DNA of 64,000 nt from NCBI GenBank assembly GCA_963719055.1, contig CAVRAU010000008.1, forward strand, positions 448,360 through 512,359. The letters run 5' to 3'. The notes beneath the pieces were generated by a model that ran no database searches, was not told where the DNA came from, and saw only the letters and a list, made by a program, of their open reading frames with translations. Both the position numbers and the translations under genes were made by a program. The first letter of the stretch is position 1; each line of letters begins with the position of its first letter. This document shows, piece by piece, positions 47,344 to 57,757 of this stretch. The stretch is from CAXMQZ01 sp963719055 (GTDB taxonomy: Bacteria; Acidobacteriota; Thermoanaerobaculia; Multivoradales; JAHEKO01).

Positions 47344-50300
47344 ATGAACTCCGACAATCAACCCAGCAGGAAGCTCTACGTTGTCGCCACGGTGCACCTC
47401 GACACCCAGTGGCGATGGACGGTTCAAGACACCATTCGAGAGTTTCTCCCCGCCACCCTGCATCGCAACTTCGATCTCCTCGAGCGCTACCCCTTTTTCG
47501 TGGTGAGCTTCGAGGGCGCCTTTCGATACCAGTTGATGAAAGAGTATTACCCTGAGGAGTTCGAAGAGTTGCGCCACTGGGTCGCGCTAGGCCGCTGGTG
47601 TCTTGCCGGCAGCATGCTCGACTCACCGGATGTGAACTCGGTGGCGCCCGAATCGCTACTCCGACACATTCTCTACGGCAACCGATTCTTCCAAGAGGAG
47701 TTCGGCCTCAGAAGTACCGACATCTTTCTGCCGGATTGCTTCGGATTCGGCTGGGCCCTGCCGTCGATCGCGGCTCACTGTGGTCTGGTGGGCTTCTCCG
47801 GACAGAAGTTCGGTCGCTGGATGGCACCGGCCGAGATCCCCTTCGATGTCGGTGTCTGGCAGGGCCCGGATGGAGGAGAGATCATCGCCGCGATTCGCCC
47901 AGAGGGTTACGGCGAAGGCTTGCACGAAGACTTGAGCCAGGCGACCCGTTTCGAGCAACGGCTCGATGTGACGGGCCGGCAGTCGGGCGCCTATGTGGGC
48001 ATCAAATACGTCGGGGTGGGCGATCGCGGCGGAGGCCTGGACGAGGAGTCGATGCAGTGGCTGAGCCGCAGCGTCCAAGGGGACGGCCCCGTGCAGGTCG
48101 TGGTCAACGGCTCGGACCAGATCTACAAGGATCTACAGAACGAGCAGATCGCCAAGCTACCCCGCTATCGGGACGAGTTGCTCCTGCCCACCCATGGTAC
48201 CGGCTGCCTCTCCTCGCAGGCAGCCTTGAAACGTTGGAATCGCCGCTGTGAGCTGTTGGCCGATGCAGCCGAACGGGCCGCCGTGTTGGCCGACTCCCTG
48301 GACACCCTGCCCTACCCCGCCAAGACTCTGGAACAGGCCTGGACCCGATTCCTGTGGCATCAGATGCACGATGATCTGACGGGCACCAGCATTCCGGCCG
48401 CCTATGCATTCACCGACAATGACCAACTTCTGTCGCTCAACCAGTTCGCCTCGGTGATCACGCAGTCCGTAGGGGCCATCGCCAGCCGTATGGACACCCG
48501 CGGCCGCGCCCAGGCCATCGCGGTGTTCAACCCACTCTCGGTCGAACGGCAGGATGTGGTGACGGTCGATTTGCCGCCGGGATCCGATCCACCCGAGCAG
48601 GTCAAGGTGGTGGGCCCGGAAGGTAGAGAGGTCCCTTGCCAAGTGGTGGCCCACCTCGAGCCGAACAGGCACGCCGTCCTGTTTCTGGCACGGGTGCCGC
48701 CCGTCGGAATGCAGATCTACGACATGCAGCTCGGTGAGGCAGCGACCCCCCAGACCGCCGATCTGGAGATCTCCACGGCGGCCCTTTCAAACCACCGATA
48801 CCGGGTCGAGATCGACGACGCGGGTGACATCTCCAGCGTCTTCGACCGGGGCTCTGGACGAGACCTGCTCGCCTCACCCATCCGCTGGCAGCTGATTCGG
48901 GATCGCTCATCCCGTTGGCCAGCCTGGGAGATCCTCTACGAAGATCTTCTGGAAAGCGATCCAGAGTGCGTCAGCGGACCAGCACGAATCAAGATCCTAG
49001 AAGAGGGCCCGGTTCGTGTGGCTCTGGAGGTTGTCCGGCGAGGACGACGATCGACCTTCCGGCAAGTCCTGCGACTCGCTGTGGGTGGGGCTGGAGACCG
49101 ATTCGAGGTGGTAAACCAAGTCGACTGGCGGACTCGGGGACACCTCCTGAAAGCCAAGTTTCCGCTGGCCGCCGGCAACCCCTTGGCCCAGTACGACCTG
49201 GGCCTGGGTGTGATCGACCGGGGCAACAACACTCGAGAGAAGTACGAAGTCCCGGCTCAGCAGTGGACGGCTCTCCAGTCCACGGATGGCCCTGCCGGGG
49301 TCTCCATCCTGAACGACTGCAAGTACGGATGGGACAAGCCAGACGACCATACGCCTGCGCCTGACTCTGCTGCGCTCGCCACGGGTCATTCGAAAGTTCC
49401 GCCATCAGGGGTGGCAGGACCACGGCCGACACCGATTCACCTACGCCCTGCATGGCCATCTCGACGACTGGCAGCTCAGCGACAGCAGTTGGCAGGCCGC
49501 TCGCCTCAACCAGCCTTTGATGGCGTTTCGTACTCCGTCCCATCCAGGAGCCTCAGGGAAGGAACTCTCTCTGGTCCAGGTCTCGTCTCCACAGATCGCC
49601 CTGCAAACCCTGAAGAAGGCCGAGACCGGGAACCGCTGGATCGCCAGGCTGCGTGAGTTGGCGGGGCGCCCCATCACCGGCGTCTCCCTGCGGCTATCAG
49701 ATGCCTTGCCGGCCGCCGCGGAAGTCAACGGGATGGAAGACGAAATCGGTGCCGCGACCGTCCACGACCACTCTCTGGTAACGAACTTCAAACCTTTTGG
49801 TATCAAGAGTTTCGCGATTGAACGGTCCAAGTCCGACAAGCCCTCGGAAATGCCGATCTCGCGTCCTGTGGAGCTGCCTTTCGATATCGTGGCCACTCGT
49901 CGCCAGGGGCAAGCCGACTCGACAGGCTTCGATGGTGACGGACATTCCTTTCCGGCTGAGCTCTGGCCGACGCGGCTACGCTTCGGCGCCATCGATTTCG
50001 CGCTGGGTTCGGCGGACCCGGCCACCGCCAACGCGATCTCGTGTCGAGGTCAGACACTCGCCCTCGACCCGCAAGGTGATGACCGACTCCATCTCCTGGC
50101 GGCCGCGACGCGCGGCTCGGTCACAGGTACCTTTCACCTCTGTGGCGCCCAAGTGGTCGCTCGATGTCGGCCCCTTCTCCGGGTTTCTGGGCCGGCGACC
50201 TCTCCCCAAGCGGGGCTTGTTCTCCATGCCGGGCAACCCGCAGATCACTCTCGGTGACCGTCACCCGGTCGCCTGGGTAGGGACTCACCGCCACGGCCCA

Positions 50301-50474
50301 GACGGCGAAGACGAGCCCTACGTCTTCTGCTACTTGTTCGGATACTCATTGGCGCTGCCGTCCGATTGCCGTGAGATCGGATTGCCCGTGGCGCCAGAGC
50401 TCCATATCTTCGCCGCCACCCTGGCCGGTGATGCGCTCTTCGGCGCGGTGCCTGCGCACCCCCTCTACGACTGA
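47344..50474 (+). CDS. GH38 family alpha-mannosidase, frameshifted
   Basis: Glycoside hydrolase family 38 enzyme of about 1040 residues when rejoined. The N-terminal catalytic domain has the zinc site VHLDTQWRW and the nucleophile region IFLPDCFGFGWALPS. A middle helical domain contains RFLWHQMHDDLTGTSIP and a C-terminal beta-sandwich follows (VFNPLSVERQDVV, then PYVFCYLFGYSLALP). Frames change near 49350 (after KPDDH) and near 50150. ATG at 47344 is preferred; ATG at 47329 is in frame. No signal peptide is seen, so it is probably cytoplasmic and acts on mannosides from glycan turnover. It converges with the GT2 gene. Confidence 0.8.
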
Positions 50475-51371
50475 GTCTCGGGCCCGGAAGGGTCCTCGCC
50501 CACGCGCTCCCAGGTGGTGGAATCATCGTCGAAGGTGGGCAGCTCGACCTTCTCTCCCATGCTTTCCTGGATGCGGTGATCCCACAGCCAGGCGTACTTG
50601 AGAAACACGCCAAAGCCCTGGAGCCCGCAAACGACCAGACCGTGCAGCCCGTCGAGAATACCCAGCTGCAAGAAATAGGAACGGATGAAACGCCAGAAGG
50701 GTCGGCCTCCGACCTCTCTGAAGCCAGCCGTGCGACCCTCCCGAAAGGCCTGGGCGGCACCCCAGCGAGCGTAATTGAGGGATTTCTCCAGATACTGGTC
50801 GAAGTTGCGAAAGGTGTAGTGGGTCAGGTAGTTCCTGAGGATGGGGATGGGGCCCTCGATATCCACATCGGCATGCACGCGTCGATTGGGATAGCGGCCA
50901 TGGGCCCGGTGAAAGAGTCGGATGACCTTGTCGGTGGACCAGCCGGAATGGCGAATCATCTTGCCCGCCATGATGTTCTGGCGGCGGATGTAGTACCCGC
51001 GGTACTCCGGCTCGTCACCCAGGATGCTCGAGGATTTCCCTGGCCAGTTCTTCGGTGACCCGTTCGTCGGCATCGAGAACCAGCACCCAGTCGTGTTTGA
51101 CGCGATCGATGGACCAGTTCTTCTGAGCCGCCGAGCCGAAGTACTCTCGTCGCCGCGTGACAATCGGGTACTGGCGCGCGATCTCCATGGTCCGATCCGA
51201 GGAGTAGGAATCGACCAGAAAGATCTCATCTGCCCACATCACCGATTCGATACAGGCGGCGATATTCCACTCCTCGTTGAATGTGGTGATGATGACCGAG
51301 ACCTTTTGCCGGCCCGAGACCTGCTGCAGATCCTCGATGGTCTTGTGGCGTTTGGAAGAGGCAGCTGTCAT
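50465..51371 (-). CDS. GT2 glycosyltransferase (WaaE/KdtX-like), frameshifted
   Basis: Glycosyltransferase of about 300 residues in the branch that adds glucose or heptose to LPS core. N-terminal part: VSVIITTFNEEWNIAACIES, ADEIFLVDSYSSDRT and LVLDADERVTEELA. After a frame change near 51025 the remainder reads ILGDEPEYRGYYIRRQNIM, RLFHRAHGRYPNRRVHADVD and a C-terminal hydrophobic region (IRSYFLQLGILDGLHGLVV). ATG at 51371 overlaps the ymdB stop. One indel restores a normal WaaE-like protein. Confidence 0.82.
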
Positions 51372-52159
51372 GCCCGATGCTCCTCCGAGATCAAGAGCCG
51401 ATCGATGCGGCGCGCCTTGCCAGTTTCGTCGTCGATGTCGACCACGATGGCAGCCAGCCGCACATCGCGTTTGGCCACCTCGAACGAGACCTTCGACTGC
51501 AGGAGGAAGCGCTGGACGACCTTGTCGCTTCGCATGCCGATGACCGACTCATAGGGTCCGGTCATGCCCACATCCGTAATGTAGGCGGTGCCGCCGGGCA
51601 AGATCCGTTCATCCGCGGTCGGCACGTGGGTATGGGTGCCCGCGACCACCGAAGTTCGGCCGTCGAGGTAGATCCCGAGAGCTTGCTTTTCGCTAGTGGT
51701 CTCGGCATGAAAATCCACGAACACCACTTTGACGTCGGGATCGAGGGTCGCCAGCAAACGGTCGGCGACTCGAAACGGGGATTCCAGCGGCTTCATGAAG
51801 ACCTGGCCCTCCAGATTGAGGGTTGCCACCTTCTTCCCGGTCGCCGTCTCGCCCACATGCAAACCTCGACCTGGATTGCCATCCGGGTAGTTGGCAGGTC
51901 GCAAGAGGTGGGGATGCTCTTCCAGTAGGACCAAGCCCTCCTTCTTGTCCCAGATGTGGTTGCCACTGGTGTAGCAGTCGATGGGCAGCTCATCGAATTC
52001 GGCGATGACTTCGTGGGTCACACCAAAACCACCGGCAGAGTTCTCGACGTTGACGATGACGTAGTCGATCAGGTGGCGGTCCATCAAGCCATTGATCTGC
52101 CGAGCCAGGACTCTGCGACCCGGCTTCCCCACCACGTCGCCGACAAAGAGAACAATCAC
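51368..52159 (-). CDS. ymdB: YmdB-like metallophosphoesterase
   Basis: Calcineurin-like dinuclear-metal phosphodiesterase of 263 residues (TIGR00282/YmdB family); the Bacillus protein hydrolyses 2',3'-cyclic nucleotides and affects RNase Y-linked regulation. Motifs: FVGDVVGKPGRR, VENSAGGFGVT, TSGNHIWDKKE, DFHAETTSEKQALG and GTHTHVPTADERILP. The GTG start at 52159 overlaps the rny stop (GTGA), the same rny-ymdB order as in Firmicutes. Confidence 0.93.
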   Translation of the reverse strand: MIVLFVGDVVGKPGRRVLARQINGLMDRHLIDYVIVNVENSAGGFGVTHEVIAEFDELPIDCYTSGNHIWDKKEGLVLLEEHPHLLRPANYPDGNPGRGLHVGETATGKKVATLNLEGQVFMKPLESPFRVADRLLATLDPDVKVVFVDFHAETTSEKQALGIYLDGRTSVVAGTHTHVPTADERILPGGTAYITDVGMTGPYESVIGMRSDKVVQRFLLQSKVSFEVAKRDVRLAAIVVDIDDETGKARRIDRLLISEEHRA

Positions 52160-53721
52160 TTGGCGTACTCGATCGATCGGGTTTCGCGGATAACCGTGAC
52201 CTTGATCTGTCCCGGGTAGGTGAGCTCGCTCTCGATCTTGTTGGCGATGTCCCGGGACAGCCAGGTCGCCTTTTCATCGTTCAGTCGCTTCGAGTCGACG
52301 ATGACTCGAATCTCACGACCGGCCTGGATGGCAAAGGTCTTCTGCACACCCTTGAATCCGCCCGCCAACTCCTCGAGCTTCTCCAGCCGTTTGACATAGG
52401 TCTCGAGCACCTCGCGCCGCGCCCCAGGACGAGCTGCGGACAAGGCATCGGAAGCCGTGACCAGCACCGCTTCGACGGTCTTCGGATCATAGTCGCCATG
52501 GTGGCAGGCCATGGCATGGATGACCTCCTCGCTCTCGCCATAGCGGCGCAGCATGTCCATGCCAATCTCCACATGGGTGCCTTCCATCTCCCTGTCCACG
52601 GCCTTGCCGATATCGTGAAACAGACCCGCTCGACGGGCGATGGGCACGTTGACCTTGAGCTCGGCGGCCATGGTCGAGGACAGAAAGGCCACCTCCTTGC
52701 TGTGCTGCAGAACATTCTGACCGTAGGAGGTGCGAAACCGTAGACGCCCCAGAAGCTTGACCAGCTCTTGATGGACATTGGGAATGTTGAGCTCCAGAAG
52801 GGCCGACTCGCCCTCCTGCTGCACCCTCTCTTCGAACTCCGCCTTGACCTTTTCCACGACCTCTTCGATGCGCGCCGGGTGAATGCGTCCGTCGGCAATC
52901 AGACGCTCCAGGGCGACCCGGGCGATCTCGCGCCGAAAGGGATCGAAACCCGACAGGATGACCGCTTCCGGCGTATCGTCCACAATCAGATCGACACCTG
53001 TGGCCATCTCCAGAGCGCGGATATTACGGCCTTCCCGGCCGATGATCCTGCCCTTCATCTCATCGGAAGGCAGCACGACGACAGAGACCGTGGTCTCGGA
53101 AATGAAGTCCGATGCGGACCGTTGGATCGCCATACCGATGATCCGTTGGGCTTCGCGGCCCGCCTGCTCCTTGGCCTCGTCTTCGATCCGCTTGACGGAG
53201 TGGGCCGCCTGCATTCGAGCGTCCTCCTCCATCATCCGTTTGAGCTCGTCGGTCGCCTGCTGGGCCGTCAGACCGGCGATCTGCTCCAGCTTGGAGCGTT
53301 CCGCGACGATCAGACCGCCGAGCTCCTCTTCCTTCTTGTCGAGGTGCTTCTCCCGACCGCTCAAGGATCGGTCTTTGTGGGAAAGGGACTTCTCCTTTTC
53401 CGCAAGCTCGTCGAGGCGCTTTTCCAGGTTGTCTTCCTTCTGGGACAACCGGCGCTCCAACGACTCCAGCTCGCTGCGATGTTTGCGTGAGACCCGTTCG
53501 AACTCGCCCCGGGCCTGCAAGAGCTTCTCTTTGGCCGCTAGATCGGCCTCACGCAGCTTGGCCTCGGCCTCGCGCTCCGACTCTTCCAGGATACGAGCCG
53601 CTTGTCGGCGCGCCTGCTCCGAGGTTCGCTTGGTCAGCCGACGGAGACGAAACCAAGCAAACGACACTACGGCCACGCCGACTACGGCGAGCACCGCGGC
53701 TACGAGATTGTAGTTATCCAC
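52156..53721 (-). CDS. rny: Ribonuclease Y
   Basis: Membrane-anchored endoribonuclease that starts mRNA decay, 521 residues. Parts in order: N-terminal membrane helix (LVAAVLAVVGVAVVSFAWF), long charged coiled coil (about 30-190), KH domain (GRIIGREGRNIRALEMATG) and HD domain with metal ligands (GLFHDIGKAVDREMEGTH, ACHHGDYDPKTVEAVLV). The GTG start at 53721 is preceded by a G-rich ribosome site. The upstream 6S-like RNA and zapA complete a common neighbourhood. Confidence 0.95.
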   Translation of the reverse strand: MDNYNLVAAVLAVVGVAVVSFAWFRLRRLTKRTSEQARRQAARILEESEREAEAKLREADLAAKEKLLQARGEFERVSRKHRSELESLERRLSQKEDNLEKRLDELAEKEKSLSHKDRSLSGREKHLDKKEEELGGLIVAERSKLEQIAGLTAQQATDELKRMMEEDARMQAAHSVKRIEDEAKEQAGREAQRIIGMAIQRSASDFISETTVSVVVLPSDEMKGRIIGREGRNIRALEMATGVDLIVDDTPEAVILSGFDPFRREIARVALERLIADGRIHPARIEEVVEKVKAEFEERVQQEGESALLELNIPNVHQELVKLLGRLRFRTSYGQNVLQHSKEVAFLSSTMAAELKVNVPIARRAGLFHDIGKAVDREMEGTHVEIGMDMLRRYGESEEVIHAMACHHGDYDPKTVEAVLVTASDALSAARPGARREVLETYVKRLEKLEELAGGFKGVQKTFAIQAGREIRVIVDSKRLNDEKATWLSRDIANKIESELTYPGQIKVTVIRETRSIEYAK

Positions 53722-53800
53722 CTTGGCCCCCCCCGATGCGGAAGGTCAGATGGTTACGGGGAGAAAATCAGTACCCCCCGTGAAGCCGTGTAAGTCCTTT

Positions 53801-53946
53801 GGTTTAGAACCTGATTCTCACCAGGTGGGTGTCCGCCCTATGAACCGTTAGCGTCCCCGCCCTATCGGGGCTGGCACAGGTCACACAGGAGCTAAACTCC
53901 CGTTGCATTACTGTTGGTTCTACAACACCTGGACTCATCACAAACC
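53801..53946 (-). ncRNA. ssrS: Probable 6S RNA
   Basis: The gap between zapA and rny folds on the minus strand into one long interrupted hairpin. GGTTT (53942-53946) pairs with AAACC (53801-53805), TGAT with ATCA (about 53937-53940 and 53812-53815), and CCAGGTG (53926-53932) with CACCTGG (53821-53827). The 5' arm CCAGGTGTT and 3' arm GGCGGACACCCACCTGG resemble the conserved closing region of 6S RNAs, and the location after zapA is the usual one for ssrS. At about 146 nt it is shorter than the E. coli RNA. An unrelated structured leader of rny is the alternative. Confidence 0.6.
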
Positions 53947-54011
53947 ACACAGGGGATACCAAAATCATTTTCTACGCAAGAGCGGTAGCCGCTGGACGCT
54001 TGCTACTGTTT

Positions 54012-54308
54012 CTAGCCTTGAAGCGCCTCGCCAAGCCGTCCAGCCAACTCCTGAACTTTTTCCTGTATCTCTACCCGGTCTCCATCCTGATGCTTCCGAC
54101 ACTGGAATAATTCGTCTGTCAAATTGAGTGCCGCCAGGATCGCGATCTTGCCCGTATCCACGGTCGAGACCTGCTGCGCGATCTCGCGCATCTTCTGGTC
54201 GACTTCGTCGGCCAGACCCCGGAGGTACTCTGGATCTTTTTCACCGCGGACGTGATAGAGCGCCCCGAAGATTTCCACCTCGGTAGCTGTGGTGACTTTG
54301 GAGCTCAT
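54012..54308 (-). CDS. zapA: Cell division protein ZapA
   Basis: FtsZ-ring-associated protein of 98 residues. N-terminal beta part VEIFGALYHVRGEKDPEYLR, then LADEVDQKMREIAQQ and a helix GKIAILAALNLTDELF leading into a coiled coil, as in ZapA tetramers. It is encoded 110 bp after the ZapB-like gene and ahead of the 6S-like RNA. Confidence 0.85.
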   Translation of the reverse strand: MSSKVTTATEVEIFGALYHVRGEKDPEYLRGLADEVDQKMREIAQQVSTVDTGKIAILAALNLTDELFQCRKHQDGDRVEIQEKVQELAGRLGEALQG

Positions 54309-54418
54309 CTAGTCGTCCTCCGTACGCCCTCGGGAGAACACAAGTCCCTCTAACCCAAGGGCTTACAACCTGATTTCTGTAACTATAGCACAGGCCGCGC
54401 GGAGGCCCTGGACGGGCG

Positions 54419-54649
54419 CTAGAGCAGCTTTTCGAGGCCCGCCGAGAGCTTTTCGACGCGCTTTTTGATCTCACCGCGCTCTTTGTCCCAGCCCGCAGCC
54501 GACTCGCCCGCACTCTTGGCCTCGGTCAGCTGGTCCTGAAGCTGCTTGATCTTGCGTTTCTGGGCCACGTTCTCTTTGCGAAGGCTCTGGAGCTCGGCCA
54601 AGGCCTTGTCCACCTTCTTCTCGAGATCGTTGAGCCACTTCACATCCAT
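54419..54649 (-). CDS. Small coiled-coil protein, ZapB-like
   Basis: Protein of 76 residues consisting almost entirely of a charged coiled coil (LEKKVDKALAELQSLRKENV, IKQLQDQLTEAKS). Size, composition and position directly before zapA fit the ZapB cell-division family, although coiled coils are easy to mistake for each other. ATG overlaps the pheT stop (TGATG). Confidence 0.6.
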   Translation of the reverse strand: MDVKWLNDLEKKVDKALAELQSLRKENVAQKRKIKQLQDQLTEAKSAGESAAGWDKERGEIKKRVEKLSAGLEKLL

Positions 54650-56721
54650 CAGGTCGACCCCTTCCAGCCAAAGCGGTCGGTCAACCGGTGACGCACCGCT
54701 TCGTGCCTCTCGTTCACCTCTTCTTGCGTCAGAGAGCGATCGGCAGCATTGTAGAGGAAATAGATGGTGGTGTTAACCGCGCCCGCGGGCACGCCCTCTC
54801 CCACATAGCGCACCTCGAGACCGAATTCGACCAGGTCTTGGACGGCGGCTGCCTCGATCTCGTCCGCGAGGTCTGCCCAGGCCGTTGATTCGGCGTGGGT
54901 GAGGGTCAGATCCACTTCCACCGCCGGAAAACGCGAGGGCAATTCCACCGCCTGCACCGCCCCGGGTTGGCAGAGGTCGGTCCGCAGCTCGGCGGCGAAC
55001 AGGGGCACCGCGGCGTCCTCGTGGGCCAGCTGACCCAAGTAGCCGACCGCGGAATCCGAATCCCCAGCGAGGATTTCGGCACCCGTACCGGCTACGAAAC
55101 CGGCCAGGTCGGCTGGGCGAAACCGCAGCTCGAGACCGAATCTCGCCGCCAGGCTCTCCACTGCGCCTTTGAGGTCGAAGAAGTCGTAGTCTCGGTGCCT
55201 GTCCCAGGCAGTTCCCATGCCGCCACCGGCCACCAGTGCGACGGCTTCCAATTCTTCGCAATCCTGACCGGGGAACAGATGCCCGATCTCGAACAACCGC
55301 ACCGATCCTGCGCCCCGCCGCAGGTTGAACTCTGCCGCCTCGAGCAGACCCGGCAGAAGCGACCTCTGCATGACTGTGTAGAGCTCGGAGATCGGGTTGG
55401 CCAGCAGCAGGGGGGTACCTTGTCGCCCGATGCCTGGAAACCTGGATTCTGCCTCGGCGTCATAGAAAGAGAAGGTCACGGCCTCCGTATAGCCGCAGAT
55501 GGCCAGATGCCGACGCACTCCCTCTCGCCGCCAGTGCCCGGCACTGGAGCCCGCATCGGGCCCACCCACATCGGGCAGGGTCGAGGAGATGCTGTCGAAT
55601 CCATGCAGCCGCAAGACCTCTTCGAAGAGATCGGCCTCGAAGACTGCAGGTTGTGGCTCACCGGCCGGTCGAGTGGGATCGGGCCGCATGTCGTAGTAGC
55701 GCCAACTCGGGACCCCGACCTGCCAGACGCCGGCCGACTCGGCTTCCATCTCGAAACCGATTCCCTCGAGCCAGCCCACCGCCTGCTCGCCGTCCAGCTC
55801 GACACCGCCGAACGTCGAGGCTCGTCGCAGGTCGAGCTGGCCCGCCAACTGCCAATCCAGGCTGGAGTTCCTCACATCCACGGCTCCGGCCAGCACCTGC
55901 CCACCGGCGATCTCTGCTACCAGAGAGGTCACACGATCGGCCGCCAGCCGGCAGACCTCCGGGTCCGCACCGCGCTCGAACCGATGATTGGCGTCGGTGT
56001 GAATCCCCAGAAGACCGGCCCCCAGGCGGATGCGGGTAGGGTCGAAATGGGCGCTCTCGATGAGAATGTCCGCGGAGGACTCCGTCACCTCGGAGTCGAG
56101 GCCTCCCATGATGCCGGCGAGAGCCACGGCCTTCTCGGCATCGGCGATCACCAGGATCTCCGGATCGAGCTCGCGATCCTCTCCGTCGAGCGTCACCAAC
56201 CGCTCCCCTTCTCTGGCTCGCCTGACAAGGATCTTGGCGCGACTCAGCTTCTGCAGATCGAAAGCATGGATCGGTTGACCCAACTCCCAGAGCACGAAAT
56301 TGGTGATGTCGACGATGTTATTGATGGAGCGCTGGCCGATCGATTCCAGTCGCTTGACGAGCCACTCAGGGCTGGGACCGACCTCGACCCCACGGATGAC
56401 TCGGGCGACATACCGGGGACAGCCGGTCGCGTCCTGGAGTTCAACCTCTGCCACATCAGCGGTCCGCTCCTCCACTTCGAGGATGTCGGTATCCGGGGAT
56501 GTCAAGGTCTTGCCGGTCAGAGCCGAGACCTCGCGCGCCAGACCGAAGTGATTCATGCAGTCCGGGCGGTTGGTGGTGACATCCACATCGAAGATGACGT
56601 CCCCTTGCCGCACCTCCTGACCCTCGACGGCCAACCCGGCCGCCGTCAGACGTTCGGCGACCGCGGAGGCCCCCTCCTCAGGGTCCACGTACTGGCAAAT
56701 CCAGTCGAAGGAAAACTCCAT
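54649..56721 (-). CDS. pheT: Phenylalanyl-tRNA synthetase beta subunit, short form
   Basis: Beta chain of the heterotetrameric PheRS, 690 residues. After the N-terminal FSFDWICQYVDPEEGASAVA the chain goes straight to GDVIFDVDVTTNRPDCMNHF, so the EMAP-II/OB tRNA-binding domain usually inserted near residue 40 is missing; E. coli PheT has about 795 residues. The B3/B4 editing region, the B5 fold and the C-terminal anticodon-binding ferredoxin-like domain (FPAVEVDLTLTHAESTAWAD) are present. It overlaps pheS and the zapB-like gene by a few bases. Confidence 0.92.
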   Translation of the reverse strand: MEFSFDWICQYVDPEEGASAVAERLTAAGLAVEGQEVRQGDVIFDVDVTTNRPDCMNHFGLAREVSALTGKTLTSPDTDILEVEERTADVAEVELQDATGCPRYVARVIRGVEVGPSPEWLVKRLESIGQRSINNIVDITNFVLWELGQPIHAFDLQKLSRAKILVRRAREGERLVTLDGEDRELDPEILVIADAEKAVALAGIMGGLDSEVTESSADILIESAHFDPTRIRLGAGLLGIHTDANHRFERGADPEVCRLAADRVTSLVAEIAGGQVLAGAVDVRNSSLDWQLAGQLDLRRASTFGGVELDGEQAVGWLEGIGFEMEAESAGVWQVGVPSWRYYDMRPDPTRPAGEPQPAVFEADLFEEVLRLHGFDSISSTLPDVGGPDAGSSAGHWRREGVRRHLAICGYTEAVTFSFYDAEAESRFPGIGRQGTPLLLANPISELYTVMQRSLLPGLLEAAEFNLRRGAGSVRLFEIGHLFPGQDCEELEAVALVAGGGMGTAWDRHRDYDFFDLKGAVESLAARFGLELRFRPADLAGFVAGTGAEILAGDSDSAVGYLGQLAHEDAAVPLFAAELRTDLCQPGAVQAVELPSRFPAVEVDLTLTHAESTAWADLADEIEAAAVQDLVEFGLEVRYVGEGVPAGAVNTTIYFLYNAADRSLTQEEVNERHEAVRHRLTDRFGWKGST

Positions 56722-57750
56722 CAGATCCTCACCTGATGCAGTAGACGCTCGTCGTTGTCGAAGAGCAGGCGAATGTTGGGAATGCCGTAGCGAATCATCG
56801 CCACCCGGTCGATCCCCAGGCCGAAGGCGAAGCCACTGTAGATCGAAGGATCGATGTTGCAGTTCTCGAGCACCCGAGGATCGACCATCCCGGCGCCCAG
56901 GATCTCCATCCAGCCGGTGCCCGAGCAGGTCTGACAGCCGTCTCCACGGCAGAACGGGCAGGTGATATCGACCTCGGCCGAGGGCTCGGTAAAGGGAAAG
57001 TAGCTCGGCCGCAAACGCACCCCGGTGTCCGGCGAAAACAGCCGATGAATAAAGGCTTCCAAGGTCCCCTTGAGATCGCCCAGAGAGATCCCTTCTCCGA
57101 CCGCCAGCCCTTCGACCTGATGAAACATGGGCGAGTGACGCAGATCGTTGTCGTGGCGATAGACGCGCCCCGGGCAGATCACCCGAATCGGTGGCTGACG
57201 CTTCAGCATGGTGCGAATCTGCACCGGTGACGTGTGGGTTCGCAGCAGACGCCCGTCCTCCAGAAACAGGGTGTCCTGCGTGTCTCGGGCCGGATGATCC
57301 TGGGGAAAGTTGAGGGCTTCGAAATTGTGGAAGTCGTCTTCGACCTCGGGTCCTTCGGCGACGCTGTAGCCCAGACCGATGAAGATGTCGACGATATGCT
57401 GGGTGACGAGATTGACCGGATGGAGGGTCCCCAGATGGGGATGGCGTCCGGGGAGGGTCACATCCACCGCCGCAGCCTCCTGGGCCGCCGATCGTTCGGT
57501 TCGACTCAGTTCCTCATCGAGCTCGGCAAGCCGGGCCTCCACTGTGCCCTTGAGCCTATTGACACCCTGGCCGAAATCCCTCTTCTCTTCCTTGGGAACA
57601 TCCTTGAGCTGTGCCCAGCAGGCTGCGCACGATGCCCTGCTTGCGGCCGATCCATCGGACCCGCAACGCATCCCAATCCGCGCGATCTCGGACTTCGGCC
57701 GCCTCGGCTGCGAAGGCCTCCTGGTGACGGGTGAGCTCGTCCGCCGACAC
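56721..57750 (-). CDS. pheS: Phenylalanyl-tRNA synthetase alpha subunit, frameshifted
   Basis: Catalytic subunit of PheRS, about 342 residues. N-terminal coiled coil (RDRADWDALRVRWIGRKQGI), then after a frame change near 57620 the body KDVPKEEKRDFGQGVNRLK and the class II core: HPVNLVTQHIVDIFIGLGY, DTQDTLFLEDGRLLRTHTSP, the GRVYRHDNDLRHSPMFHQVE motif 2 and motif 3 GFAFGLGIDRVAMIRYG. A zinc-type CPFCRGDGCQTC insert is also present. GTG at 57750 lies 7 bp after rplT. The gene is essential, so the break is almost certainly a sequence error. Confidence 0.92.
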
Positions 57751-57757
57751 GGGTCTG

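Noticed and set aside
54895..56736. 613-residue open frame antisense to pheT
   Set aside because: Same effect of high GC codon use; the pheT strand has the clear synthetase pattern.
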